Notes: generated by a model from the sequence alone, not told the origin. A stretch of DNA of 64,000 nt from DATDFB01 sp035276475 (GCA_035276475.1 DATELQ010000026.1:35794-99793); one strand, 5' to 3'; numbered from the stretch's first letter, positions 18,657-27,137 are shown. Numbers and translations are program-made.

Positions 18657-19891
18657 CGGCGGTGCCTTCTTCGCGCGCCGCGCGTTCGGTCGCAAACCGG
18701 CTGCCGGGCTTCGCGTACGACGCGCGGACGAAGGTCGCGCACTTCGACATCTACGTCGACGGCGGGAAGGGCCGCATCCGCCGCCGCCGGACGGTGAGCG
18801 CTCCGAACGCGCAGGAGGCGAAGCGGCAGTGGGCGAAGTTCTGCGATGAGATCAACGGCCGGACGGAGCCCGCGGCAACGCCAGCCATGACCTTCGGCGA
18901 CTTCTTCGCCGACCATTTCGACGAGGTCTGCGCCGAGCTCGCGCCGAAGACGAAGCACGAGTACGTCCTCGTCACGAAGCGGCTCCTCCTTCCGGCGTTC
19001 GGCGCAATCCCGATGAACGAGATTCGGCCGCGCGAGGTGAACGCGCTCGCGGCGGACCTGAAGGCCCAAGGGCTCGCCGGCGCCACGATCAACGGGTACA
19101 TCGCCGTGCTCCTCATCCTCCTCCGCAAAGCGGTCGACCACGACTTCCTCGAGGAGTTCCCGCTCCGGAAGCGTGTCATTCGCTACAAGGAGCACAAACC
19201 CGAGAACGAGCTCTCGGATGAGGAGCGCCTGCGCTTCCTCGCTGCGTTCGATGATGAAGTCGGCTTCCGCGCGATGGTCGCAGCCCGCCGTTCGCCGGGC
19301 ACCGTCGCGGCGAGTGCGCGCTTCCGCGGGCCGCGCTCGTTCGGCGGTGGAAGGAAGCCCGCGAGCGCGGCGACGACGGCCGCCTTCCAGCGCTTCCAGT
19401 ACCTGCAGCCGTTCTTCGAGATCGCGCTCGAGACAGGGCTCCGGCTTTCCGACCTCCGCGCGCTTACCTGGACGCAGGTTGATTTCGACCGGACGTTCAT
19501 CTTCGTACTCACGCGGAAGACGAAGACGCCGACCGCCATCCCCATCAGCGATCGGTGCGCGGCGGCGCTCGATCGCTGCCGTACACGCGCACGATTCGCG
19601 CAGGACGTTTTCGTCGATGAGGCAGGGAAGCCGCTCTCGCTCACGCGCATCCGGCGCGCGTTCACAATCGCGAAGGTGCTCGCGCGCATCGACCGACCGT
19701 TCCGCATCCACGACCTGCGGCATACGTTCGGGAGCAGACTCGCGACGGAGGGGGTAGAGATTCTCGACATCTCCCGCGTCATGGCCCACAAAAATCTCGC
19801 GACGACCCAGCGGTACGTACGGTTGCAGCTGCGCGCGTTCGAGCGTGTGCGCGCAGCGCTGAACGCGCCGGAACGCGCGCAGCGCGCTTAA
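18653..19891 (+). CDS. Tyrosine integrase of the island
   Basis: A 412-residue site-specific recombinase. An N-terminal arm-binding region is followed by a SAM-like core-binding domain (MTFGDFFADHFDEV) and the catalytic domain with R in ETGLRLSDLRAL, HxxR in HDLRHTFGSR, and the C-terminal H/W and tyrosine in MAHKNLATTQRYVRL. An insert of about 45 residues rich in Ala, Arg and Gly (around SPGTVAASARFRGPRSFGGG) sits before the catalytic arginine. The GTG start at 18653 overlaps the preceding HTH gene. Its place next to tRNA-Pro makes it the enzyme that inserted the island there. Confidence 0.92.
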   Translation: MTAVPSSRAARSVANRLPGFAYDARTKVAHFDIYVDGGKGRIRRRRTVSAPNAQEAKRQWAKFCDEINGRTEPAATPAMTFGDFFADHFDEVCAELAPKTKHEYVLVTKRLLLPAFGAIPMNEIRPREVNALAADLKAQGLAGATINGYIAVLLILLRKAVDHDFLEEFPLRKRVIRYKEHKPENELSDEERLRFLAAFDDEVGFRAMVAARRSPGTVAASARFRGPRSFGGGRKPASAATTAAFQRFQYLQPFFEIALETGLRLSDLRALTWTQVDFDRTFIFVLTRKTKTPTAIPISDRCAAALDRCRTRARFAQDVFVDEAGKPLSLTRIRRAFTIAKVLARIDRPFRIHDLRHTFGSRLATEGVEILDISRVMAHKNLATTQRYVRLQLRAFERVRAALNAPERAQRA

Positions 19892-19983
19892 CAGGAACCG
19901 CCATGCTTCTTTACGTCAACGTCTTGACAGGTTCCCGTAAGCAGCCCATATTCTGTGAGATTGCTCACGGCGCCCGCTGGACG

Positions 19984-20014
19984 GGCGTGTCGAGTTGTCT
20001 TAGCCCGACACGCC
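19984..20014. terminator. Hairpin between convergent integrase and membrane gene
   Basis: GGCGTGTCG (19984-19992) and CGACACGCC (20006-20014) form a perfect 9-bp stem around a 13-base loop. It sits between two convergent genes. There is no T-run, so it is a terminator candidate only. Confidence 0.5.
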
Positions 20015-20021
20015 TCTCGGC

Positions 20022-20459
20022 CTATCGGGTTAGGACCACCACGAGCGCCCGCGCAACCACAGCGATTACGATCACCACGATGATGAGCAGCGACCTACGG
20101 GACGGCGTCAGCAGGAGAAGTTTGCCCATTGCACTGCGCAGTGGGCGCGCCACGGCCGCCACCGCGGGCGCAAACGTCCGCAGCGTCCTGCCGAACCGCG
20201 CGCAGGCGTGCCACACGCGGCGTACGAGTTTCGCGAGTTCGGCCACGACCTTCGCGATGATGAACAGCAGGACCGCGATGTGGACGGACAGGCGCTCGAG
20301 CGCCTCCGAGATCGCATCCAGAAACCGGATGAGCGTGTCGGTATCCGGCACGGACGTACCGTGCCCAGCGTGGAAGCCCTGGGCGACGGCGAGTGTTATT
20401 TGATGAAGCAGTACGGAAGAGTATGCTAGGTGTTGGGCGGCATGCACTGAGATCTGCAT
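20022..20459 (-). CDS. Small membrane protein of unknown function
   Basis: A 145-residue protein with an AAGGAG ribosome-binding site seven bases before the ATG. The C-terminus is a strong membrane segment (LLIIVVIVIAVVARALVVVL), and the middle has an amphipathic helix (LERLSVHIAVLLFIIAKVV). No family recognised. It lies between the integrase and the XRE/ImmA module and is read on the opposite strand from the integrase. Confidence 0.55.
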   Translation of the reverse strand: MQISVHAAQHLAYSSVLLHQITLAVAQGFHAGHGTSVPDTDTLIRFLDAISEALERLSVHIAVLLFIIAKVVAELAKLVRRVWHACARFGRTLRTFAPAVAAVARPLRSAMGKLLLLTPSRRSLLIIVVIVIAVVARALVVVLTR

Positions 20460-20522
20460 GATGCAACTCCTTGTCAGAGAGGAAGCTGGATCGTCGGATA
20501 ACTCTCGTGTCGCTCAATAGGT

Positions 20523-20567
20523 GCCCTCGTCTCGTAGCGCTAACTACGAGGCGAGGGCTTTTTCTTT
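20523..20567 (+). terminator. Strong rho-independent terminator without an obvious gene
   Basis: Fifteen-base arms at 20523-20537 and 20544-20558 form a near-perfect GC-rich stem with a 6-base loop, followed at once by TTTTTCTTT on the plus strand. The nearest plus-strand gene, the integrase, ends more than 600 bases upstream. It may end a small RNA or protect the minus-strand gene at 20459. Confidence 0.8.
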
Positions 20568-20953
20568 GGTGCGCATCGGCCGTCTCCTTCCTTAGTTGTT
20601 CTTGTCGGTACCATCCAGTCACTTCTACGTACTGCTGTTAGTCTATTAGCTTAGCAGGTAACGCGCCGAGCTCGCATAGCTCGTGCACGGGTTGATGGGG
20701 GTTACCGGGGAGTCTCACCGCTCGCTGCACGCCCACGCTTCCCTCGCGGCCTCTCCCCGCTCGCTGATCGGTGGCGGGTCGCGGCCGCTGCACGGTCCGC
20801 GCTCCGGTGTTGCGCATCGCACACCGCGATCGGAGAGTCGCTGACGAAGTAACGTATGTCCTCAACGCGCGTGCGTCAAGGTGCTGAGCCTCCCGCTCCG
20901 CGCTGGCCCGCGCGCCCGAGAACCTCCGCATGCAGCAGGTCGTCGCCATCCCG
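20568..20953. other. Non-coding gap of about 390 bases
   Basis: No open frame here has a ribosome-binding site or protein-like composition. The only feature I see is an AT-rich patch at about 20636-20660 with TTAGC repeats and CTGCT/AGCAG arms, similar to the operator in front of the XRE gene. Confidence 0.5.
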
Positions 20954-21580
20954 CTACTCCCAGCCGCGGACGACGGCATGCCGGTGCTTGTTGAACGTGA
21001 GCAGGCGGCGGGTCGCGCACGCGTACGAGACGTGGTATGCGGCGCGGATTGCGTCGGCGTGCAGCCGCCCGCGGCGTTCCAACCACTCGAGGCCGGGGCC
21101 GGGGACGAGCAAGGCGCCCGCGAACGTGTTCGCCTGCCACTCGCTGTCGCGGTAGATCGGCGTGTCGCTCGCGTCGGTGCGGAGCATCGCCCGCTGGACG
21201 TGATCGATCTGCGTGAGCTCCACGAGCTGCGACCCGTGGAGCACCGCATGCCCGATCTCATGCGCGACAGAGAACCGGGCGCGGTAGCCGTTCCGCCGCT
21301 CAAGGTCGTTGTACGTGTCGGCCGACAGCACGAGCGCGATCGCGTTGTCGGCCTCCTCGTAGCGCGCGCAGGCGAGCGCACCGTCGAGGAGCTCCTGCTC
21401 CACGGCGTACGTGAGCTGAAGGTGCTGCGCGCCGACGGGTAAGTGGTACCGGTCGAGCCGCTCGAAGAGCTCCAACCCCGGCAGCGGAACCAGCGGGTCG
21501 AGCTCAAACATGCGACGAACACCCGCTGCTGCCCGTTCAATATCAACGTGACTCAACGGCGCGACGCGGTACCCCGTCAT
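20954..21580 (-). CDS. ImmA/IrrE-family metallopeptidase
   Basis: A 208-residue protein with the zinc motif HEIGHAVLHG (HExxH at about 107-111) in the context of ImmA/IrrE peptidases, which cut a partner repressor to switch on mobile-element or stress genes. The start ATG at 21580 lies two bases after the stop of the upstream XRE gene, the same order and spacing as immR-immA of ICEBs1-like elements. The partner is therefore probably the adjacent XRE protein. Confidence 0.88.
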   Translation of the reverse strand: MTGYRVAPLSHVDIERAAAGVRRMFELDPLVPLPGLELFERLDRYHLPVGAQHLQLTYAVEQELLDGALACARYEEADNAIALVLSADTYNDLERRNGYRARFSVAHEIGHAVLHGSQLVELTQIDHVQRAMLRTDASDTPIYRDSEWQANTFAGALLVPGPGLEWLERRGRLHADAIRAAYHVSYACATRRLLTFNKHRHAVVRGWE

Positions 21581-21582
21581 GA

Positions 21583-21939
21583 CTAGTCCTCCTCTTCGAG
21601 TACCTGTTTCAGTTTGGTGAGCTTCTGGTACGACATCCCGGGCCACTGGCGCGCGAGGAGCGCGCCGACCTCGCGCGCCTCCGGCCGCGCGCCGGCCGTC
21701 TCGAGCTGGAAGGCGCCGCGCATTTCGCCGGCCGCGCGCACGAGCAGGTGCAGGTCGGCGTCGAGAAAGAGCGCGGCGCTGATCATCTTCTCCTGGACGA
21801 GCGGCGGCCGGTGCCCGCGCTCGACGTCGCTGAGGTACGGCACGGATACGCCGAGGTGCCGCGCGAGCGCGCCGAGGCTTACGCCCTTCGCCTCGCGGAA
21901 TTCACGGAGCAACACACCGAACTTCTTCGCCTTAGCCAT
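21583..21939 (-). CDS. XRE-family repressor
   Basis: A 118-residue protein with an N-terminal helix-turn-helix (LLREFREAKGVSLGALARHL then GVSVPYLSDVERGHRPP) and a C-terminal helical region that is the likely cleavage or dimer domain. A GGAGGT site precedes the ATG. A palindromic operator overlaps its promoter, so it probably represses itself. It forms an operon with the ImmA-like peptidase. Confidence 0.9.
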   Translation of the reverse strand: MAKAKKFGVLLREFREAKGVSLGALARHLGVSVPYLSDVERGHRPPLVQEKMISAALFLDADLHLLVRAAGEMRGAFQLETAGARPEAREVGALLARQWPGMSYQKLTKLKQVLEEED

Positions 21940-21982
21940 GAGGAACCTCCGTTGCCACTTTCATATCTCCTCCTAATCGACG

Positions 21983-22013
21983 TTAGCTTATCAGCTAATT
22001 GGCTAATAGGCAA
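21983..22013 (-). promoter_or_regulatory. Promoter and palindromic operator of the XRE gene
   Basis: On the minus strand TTGCCT (rc of 22008-22013) and TAAGCT (rc of 21985-21990) are spaced 17 bases, a good sigma-70 pair. The -10 is covered by the perfect palindrome TTAGCT-TATC-AGCTAA at 21983-21998, followed by a third half-site GGCTAA. This arrangement fits autorepression by the XRE protein. Confidence 0.65.
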
Positions 22014-22206
22014 TCAGGCTGAGAAGCGAATCGCGTTTCGGGTGAACGCCGGACGAGTCCAACGCCCTGGGAGTACGGGGTTTAGTCTCCGTAGGCACGC
22101 TGACCTGCAGGTGCGTACTATTCACAATGATGTGTGCCAAACCGTCTGCCGAGAAATCCCTCCCGGCTGCCGCCGGGGTCATTGTTTTTCGAGGCGTGTC
22201 GGGGTA

Positions 22207-22250
22207 GAGGGTAGGGAAATGCTCCCAGCCGTCACTCCGTATGCAAGGAG
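22207..22250 (+). promoter_or_regulatory. Leader motif copy 1 (GTAGGRAA...GTCACYCC)
   Basis: GTAGGGAAA at 22211-22219, an 11-base spacer with stem GCT/AGC, then GTCACTCC at 22231-22238. The final CTCC can pair with upstream GAG or with the GGAG ribosome-binding site at 22247-22250. It controls the 55-residue gene at 22260. Confidence 0.6.
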
Positions 22251-22259
22251 CAACGGTCC

Positions 22260-22427
22260 ATGCGTGCTGATGACGTAATTGAGCAGGACGAGTCGACGGA
22301 GTTGCTGCCGGATAACGTCCTGCACTTCTGCCGTCCCCGCCCGATGCCGCCGCTGCGCCGCATCACGAACGCCGATCGGGAGCTCATCGCGGCGGTCGCT
22401 GCGCAGGTGGTGCTCGACGAGGAGTAG
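22260..22427 (+). CDS. Small protein of 55 residues
   Basis: ATG 22260 is preceded by AAGGAG and by the island leader motif. The protein begins MRADDVIEQDESTELLPDNV, is acidic at both ends and has a basic Pro-rich middle (HFCRPRPMPPLRRI). No family recognised. The shared leader is the main reason to believe it is a gene. Its stop abuts the stop of the convergent gene at 22428. Confidence 0.6.
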   Translation: MRADDVIEQDESTELLPDNVLHFCRPRPMPPLRRITNADRELIAAVAAQVVLDEE

Positions 22428-22793
22428 CTAGTGGGGCTGGCCGGGGCGGTCGAGCGCGTGCAGGATCAACTGCGTGACGGCGTCGTGGTCGAGGTGCCCT
22501 TGCGCGTTCACCGCGCTCGCCGCCGCGCACACCGTGAGCATCAGGATCGTGCGCTCGTGGAGCGTCCACGCGAAGAGCCACGGACCGATGTGCGCGTCCG
22601 GGTAGCGGACTTCCCCGAGAAGGTAGAGGTACCAGCGCTTGCCGCCGACGTCGACGTACTCCTCGCGGATCGGCCTATCTTGGATTTCGGCGAGGCAGAG
22701 CTGCTCCATCTCGTCCTCTGCGACTGAGGACACCATCAGCAGCCGCTGCTGCTTGTACGTCTCGTGCTCCTTCACCGTGTAGGGTCGTGCCAT
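22428..22793 (-). CDS. Hypothetical protein, 121 residues
   Basis: A soluble protein with an acidic N-terminal helix (SVAEDEMEQLCLAEIQDRPI), a central stretch KRWYLYLLGEVRYPDAH and a hydrophobic helix LHERTILMLTVCAAASAV. I do not recognise it. It ends one base after the convergent small gene. The start ATG is at 22793. Confidence 0.6.
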   Translation of the reverse strand: MARPYTVKEHETYKQQRLLMVSSVAEDEMEQLCLAEIQDRPIREEYVDVGGKRWYLYLLGEVRYPDAHIGPWLFAWTLHERTILMLTVCAAASAVNAQGHLDHDAVTQLILHALDRPGQPH

Positions 22794-23031
22794 CGACGCC
22801 TCGTCGCGCTACGCATCCTTCGTGGGGGAACCCGGTTTGCTACCTTACAACTCGTCGGCCCTCCGCTCGCATCCGCCTCGGGAGACCGAGGAGTATACCG
22901 CCAAAGCAACCCACTGAACAGGGTAAATTGCCACGCGTTTGGATACCTAATTGCTATCTACTTGCCATCTATAAGCGGTAGGTGTAGACTGCCTCGTCGC
23001 AAATTCCATAAAGCCGGAAGAGGAGTCCCGC

Positions 23032-23262
23032 ATGGCAGATATGAAACCGCAGCCCGCGCCACGCGCGGTGAAGACGTCGTTGAGCCTACCCCCGGACGCG
23101 CTCTCCACGCTGCGAGAGCTCGCCGCGACGCGCAACACGACGCTCGCCGAGGTCGTCCGCCGCGCCGTACGCGTCGACAAGTTCGTCGCCGAGGCGCTCG
23201 CCGACGGCGGGAAGGTCTACATCGAGAAAGACGGCAAGACCACGGAACTCATCTTCTTCTAA
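23032..23262 (+). CDS. Ribbon-helix-helix DNA-binding protein
   Basis: A 76-residue protein: after a basic Pro-rich start comes VKTSLSLPPDALSTLRELAA then TRNTTLAEVVRRAVRV, the strand-helix-helix of CopG/Arc repressors. An AGAGGAG site precedes the ATG. It is followed five bases later by a TPR-like gene, so the two form an operon, and the RHH protein may be its regulator. Confidence 0.75.
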   Translation: MADMKPQPAPRAVKTSLSLPPDALSTLRELAATRNTTLAEVVRRAVRVDKFVAEALADGGKVYIEKDGKTTELIFF

Positions 23263-23267
23263 CGACC

Positions 23268-24437
23268 ATGCACGCCGCGTACATCGACCTGCTCAACGAC
23301 GAAGCCACCGTCGGCGCGACGGCGGTTGATGAACTCCTCGCCGCGCCGGAGGCGGAGCGCGCGGCGCTGCTGCGCACGCACCCCGAGTGGCTCCGCGTTG
23401 GCACGATGAACGCGCTCCTCGCCGCGGCACGGACGGAGCTCGACACGAACGCGACGACCGCCGCCGCGATCGTCGACCTCGTGCACGAGTTTCTCGACGC
23501 GGTGCCGGCACCGGCGAACGCACCGATCCTCCTTGATCGGCTCCGGGGCACCGCGTGGAAGGACCGCGCGAGCGTCGACTACCGCCAGGGCAAGAACAAA
23601 GAAGCCGTCGCGGCGGCGAAGGAAGCGGCCGCGATCTTCGCGCAGCGGCCGGCGCTCGTCGTGCACCATGCGGCGGCGCTCTTCGTCGAGGCGCAGGCCT
23701 GCCACGCGCTCGGGCTCACGAAGGCGGCGATGCGGATTCTCGACGAGTGCCGTGCGACGTTCGCCGAGCACGGCGACACGCGGCACTGGGTACAGGCACT
23801 CGCGATGAAGGCGATCTGCCTCTTCGACCTCGGCGATCGCCACCCGGAACGCCGCGAGTACTACGAGCGCGCACGTACGGTCGCGCTCGAAGCGGAAGAG
23901 GAAGCGCGCCGCTTGCCGGACGGCCGCGAGCTCGCGCGCATCCATAACACGCTCGGCTACTGCAACCTCGCGCTCGGAGATATTGCCGCGGCCCGCCGCT
24001 ACTTCGGTCGAGCGTTCACAGGATTCCACGCGCTCCACATGGACGGCGAAGTTCAACGCACCATCCGCGGCATCGCGCTCGCGGCGCGCGAGCAAGGCCA
24101 GCGCACGGAAGCGCTCGAGATGCTCCACGTGGTCTACCGCGAATTCCTCGAGCGCGGCATGCCCGCGACCGCCGCGGGCGTGCTCGTCGAGATCACGGAT
24201 ACGGTCGCGGATCTCACGAAGGACGTGGCGTTCGCGCAGGAAGAGTGCGCGCGCCTCCGCGCGAGTCTCGGTGCCTACGACCTGCCGGCGAGCGTCGCCG
24301 CCGCGGTCGCGTACGCAGAGGATCGCGCGCGTGCCGCCGAGACAGCGGATGCCCTTCAGCGGGATCTCGCACCGGTGCGCGCGTTCTTCACGCGCTACGC
24401 GCAGCGGCCCGAGACGCCGTTCATACCACCGGCATGA
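23268..24437 (+). CDS. TPR-like helical repeat protein
   Basis: A 389-residue, all-helical protein. Repeats in the second half have TPR spacing (ARIHNTLGYCNLALGDIAA then ARRYFGRAFTGFHAL; AREQGQRTEALEMLHVVYRE). The first 80 residues look like the immunity- or arm-type N-terminus of TPR proteins found near HTH regulators. It starts at ATG 23268, just after the RHH gene; the frame is open upstream, but that part overlaps the RHH gene. The role is unknown; protein-protein scaffolding is likely. Confidence 0.75.
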   Translation: MHAAYIDLLNDEATVGATAVDELLAAPEAERAALLRTHPEWLRVGTMNALLAAARTELDTNATTAAAIVDLVHEFLDAVPAPANAPILLDRLRGTAWKDRASVDYRQGKNKEAVAAAKEAAAIFAQRPALVVHHAAALFVEAQACHALGLTKAAMRILDECRATFAEHGDTRHWVQALAMKAICLFDLGDRHPERREYYERARTVALEAEEEARRLPDGRELARIHNTLGYCNLALGDIAAARRYFGRAFTGFHALHMDGEVQRTIRGIALAAREQGQRTEALEMLHVVYREFLERGMPATAAGVLVEITDTVADLTKDVAFAQEECARLRASLGAYDLPASVAAAVAYAEDRARAAETADALQRDLAPVRAFFTRYAQRPETPFIPPA

Positions 24438-24482
24438 CAAGGGAGGTGCAGCGTGCCACCGCCGCACCTCCGCGAGACAGGA

Positions 24483-24665
24483 TCAGGGGATTGGGGGAGA
24501 CAGTTTGGAGTCGTCGAGGACGTGCATGACCAGCGTGACCGCGCGCCAGACACGGTCGAGGATTGACGGCCCCCCATCGTCGTTGGGTGGGACGCGCGCT
24601 GCAGACGCCGTGGTCGCGACGAGCGTGAAGAGGACGATGGCTGCGAGAGTACGGAGTTTCGACAC
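24483..24665 (-). CDS. Small secreted protein of 60 residues
   Basis: GTG 24665 has an AAGGAG site eight bases upstream and lies behind leader motif copy 6. The first 22 residues are a signal peptide (LAAIVLFTLVATTASAARV). The mature peptide is only about 38 residues (PPNDDGGPSILDRVWRAV...), with an amphipathic helix, and no family is recognised. Size and helix would fit a membrane-active or signalling peptide, which is speculation. Confidence 0.6.
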   Translation of the reverse strand: MSKLRTLAAIVLFTLVATTASAARVPPNDDGGPSILDRVWRAVTLVMHVLDDSKLSPPIP

Positions 24666-24670
24666 AGATT

Positions 24671-24772
24671 CTCCTTAACGTCCTCACCGTCAGGCGAGGA
24701 CCAAGTGATTTCGCAGTCAGTCGACCGATTGCCATTGGAGGAGTGACGGAACCGCGCAGTTCCCTACCGGTG
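24671..24772 (-). promoter_or_regulatory. Leader motif copy 6 with downstream hairpin
   Basis: On the minus strand GTAGGGAAC (24759-24767), an 11-base spacer, GTCACTCC (24740-24747). A separate hairpin GTCCTC/GAGGAC (24680-24701) lies between the motif and the AAGGAG site at 24671-24676. The palindrome TGTGCACA lies just upstream of the motif. This copy lacks an obvious outer stem. Confidence 0.5.
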
Positions 24773-24870
24773 GTGTGCACAAAAAGGCGTCGCAGGCGCC
24801 ATAATGACGTTGCGGTCTCGGAGTAGCTAACAGAGCAGATAACCTTAGATTTTTCGACTGAGAGCGAACG

Positions 24871-25611
24871 ATGGATCGCGTCGCCGAGATTTACACCACG
24901 TCAGTCCACCATCATCTAAAGCCGCTTTACGCGAACTGGGAGCCCGCCCGTCCCCTGAAGCTCGGCGACTACGGCACGCTCTCGAAAGGATCCTTCAACT
25001 ACTTCGGCAACATCGCGGACATGGGCGTTGAGTTCGAGGTCCGCAGGAGCAGCGACACGCATCGTCGCTCGTTTGCCTCTGCCGGCAGCACCACCGTGAA
25101 ACTGCACGCGAAGGGATCGGCCGAATACGTCCGGGCGGCGCTGGAAATTCGATTCAGCGCCGCCGATGCGGTGTTCTTTAACGCGACGAACTGTCGCTAC
25201 TCGATGATCGCCGATAAAGTGGCACTGGGCCGGAGGATTCTCGAGTTGCTCCGCGATAAGGCGTGGGAGCGCCGCTGGGCTGTTATTACCGATATGATCC
25301 ATTCGGAAGCGACGACAGTCGCCGTATCGGGCAGCGATTCGGCGTCGCTCGTGCTGGAAGCAGCCGAAGATCTGCCGGTCATTGACCTAGCGGATGCATC
25401 GGTGAAGCTGACGGTGGGGTCCGAGGAGCGCGTCGGCTACCACCTCATAGGCGAGAAGGGGCTGACGCCGCTGCTGGGCTTATCGGCGATACAGCGTGCG
25501 CTACTCCGACCGACAGGAACGCTTGAGCCGCTTGGCCGCAAGTCGGAAACACGTCCCTCGGACGAACCGCTCTTTTTCGGCGAACTGGTGGAGCCACTCG
25601 AACTGGCATGA
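24871..25611 (+). CDS. Unknown protein coupled to a HExxH gene
   Basis: A 246-residue protein starting MDRVAEIYTTS. Near the N-terminus is PLKLGDYGTLSKGSFNYFG; the middle is alternating beta-strand-like (FEVRRSSDTHRR, STTVKLHAKGSAEYV) with one helix around ADKVALGRRILELLRDKAW. No family is recognised. Size and pairing with a putative protease are like bacterial gasdermin-type pore formers, but I see no gasdermin motif. Its stop overlaps the start of the next gene (ATGA), so the two are made together. Confidence 0.65.
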   Translation: MDRVAEIYTTSVHHHLKPLYANWEPARPLKLGDYGTLSKGSFNYFGNIADMGVEFEVRRSSDTHRRSFASAGSTTVKLHAKGSAEYVRAALEIRFSAADAVFFNATNCRYSMIADKVALGRRILELLRDKAWERRWAVITDMIHSEATTVAVSGSDSASLVLEAAEDLPVIDLADASVKLTVGSEERVGYHLIGEKGLTPLLGLSAIQRALLRPTGTLEPLGRKSETRPSDEPLFFGELVEPLELA

Positions 25612-27110
25612 AGCGTCTCCAGCGTGCGCTGTCGAGGCATTTTCAAGAGGAAGGCGAGTTTAGCCCCTTCACTTACACGGTCGGGATGGAGTCCTCCTTT
25701 CAGGAGGCCTTTGCGTCCGGGCAGGACTATCCGCTGAAGCAGCCTGTCGACGACGAGACGTTCGCGCAGTTCGCGCGTTCGCTGACCCTCATTCACGAAT
25801 CAGTGCATGCGGCGCAGTTCTTCACAACGGCGTTCGGACTCCGCACGCTTCGCTACACGCTCATCCTGCTGAAACGCCTACGAGAAGGAAACGCGTGGCA
25901 GTTGCCGCTCTTGCAGACGCTCTTCGACGAGACAGGAAACATCGCACCGTCCTCACCACAGGAGCGCGTCCTGAACGGTTCCGTTGTGTTCCTCGACGTC
26001 ATGGACCAGATGCGCCTACATGAGCAGCACGATCCCCACGACGGAGACCAGGGTGGCATTCGGCTCTACTTCCTGCCATGGTCACCCCACTTCTTCCTCG
26101 ACGCAGGCACGGCCGAACTCGATCACCGCCTGCAGTTGGCGAAACAGCTCGAAGCTGGTGGCTTCCTCGTCCGGCGCCTACCCGTGCTCGCGTTCCTGCA
26201 GCCGCCGACCGACTACCGCATCGTCTTGAACGCCGCGGCGCTCATGGAGACCTACGCGACGCTGACGGAGCTGAATCACATCCAAAATGCGTTCGGCGTC
26301 ACGGCGGAGGAGGCTTTGGAACTCCTCCCGCAGGCCATGCGCTACCACGCAGTCTTACGGTACGCGCTCGAATCCGGTCTGTGCGATGTGCGCGGTTTGA
26401 TCCCGACGATGCTCGTTTGCATCGACGCGGCGCTCATGTACGACCCCTTCGTTCTCTTCGACGTTCCTTGGGCCATCGCGGACCCACAGGGAAGAAGCGA
26501 CCGCTACGTCGGCGAGACGTTTCTCGCGGTGTGCGACGCGGTTCGAAAGATCGGCCAGGCGCAAACAGCCGACTATGACGGCGTCGCAAACTTCTATCGC
26601 GCCGTGTGCGTTGAGGCCGGCCTCCCGAGTCCCGATTGGATGGCGCAGAAAACGTACGATGTCGCCGCGACGCTCGCAGCTCGCGCTACGGGAAAGGACG
26701 TCTTGCTGGGGCGAGTGATCACCGCACATCGCGATGCCCTGAAGTTCCGACTTGATCGCGGACCCGTCTTCCCCTTCATCCTGCCGACAACCGCGCCGCT
26801 GTTCGACGTGATCGAAACGGTGCTGCCGGTGATCTCGTTCTACAACCTCCACACGCGGCAGGCCGACCCGTTCGACCCGCACAAGATCGATGCGGTCAGT
26901 GTCCACACGATTTTGACGCAGGCGATCATGTCTCCACAGATCGAATGCCCGCTCAAAATGGGCGAGCCGTTCTTCTGTTCAAGCGCCACGCTCGAGCAGC
27001 AGCGGCTGTGCGTCTGGACCGTCGATCAGAAGCCGGTCAGCGAATGTCTCGTTGACATCCTGGAGCGCCTGTTTGGGTTCAAACCCGGAGCGCACGAAGC
27101 CGCCGAGTGA
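25608..27110 (+). CDS. Putative zinc metallopeptidase (HESVH)
   Basis: A 500-residue protein. LTLIHESVHAAQFF at about 60-72 gives HExxH (H63, E64, H67) in a helix, the zinc-site pattern of metallopeptidases. A possible third ligand is the Glu of ALMETYATLTE near residue 213. The rest is helical, with no signal peptide, and I cannot place it in a family. Translational coupling to the upstream unknown protein suggests a toxin-activator or substrate-processing pair. Confidence 0.65.
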   Translation: MKRLQRALSRHFQEEGEFSPFTYTVGMESSFQEAFASGQDYPLKQPVDDETFAQFARSLTLIHESVHAAQFFTTAFGLRTLRYTLILLKRLREGNAWQLPLLQTLFDETGNIAPSSPQERVLNGSVVFLDVMDQMRLHEQHDPHDGDQGGIRLYFLPWSPHFFLDAGTAELDHRLQLAKQLEAGGFLVRRLPVLAFLQPPTDYRIVLNAAALMETYATLTELNHIQNAFGVTAEEALELLPQAMRYHAVLRYALESGLCDVRGLIPTMLVCIDAALMYDPFVLFDVPWAIADPQGRSDRYVGETFLAVCDAVRKIGQAQTADYDGVANFYRAVCVEAGLPSPDWMAQKTYDVAATLAARATGKDVLLGRVITAHRDALKFRLDRGPVFPFILPTTAPLFDVIETVLPVISFYNLHTRQADPFDPHKIDAVSVHTILTQAIMSPQIECPLKMGEPFFCSSATLEQQRLCVWTVDQKPVSECLVDILERLFGFKPGAHEAAE

Positions 27111-27137
27111 GACGAGGAGCTGTCGCTCTTTGATTTG

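Noticed and set aside
20638..21546. 302-codon frame overlapping the ImmA gene
   Set aside because: Ser/Arg/Thr-rich composition and complete overlap with the well-supported HEIGH protein.
22211..22238. Leader motif read as an ECF sigma promoter (GGAA...GTC)
   Set aside because: GGGAA to GTCA is several bases shorter than ECF spacing, and the covarying outer stem and spacer hairpins favour RNA. A promoter for an unknown sigma factor cannot be fully excluded.
24871..25611. Call as bacterial gasdermin
   Set aside because: Only size and protease pairing fit; no gasdermin sequence motif could be identified by eye.
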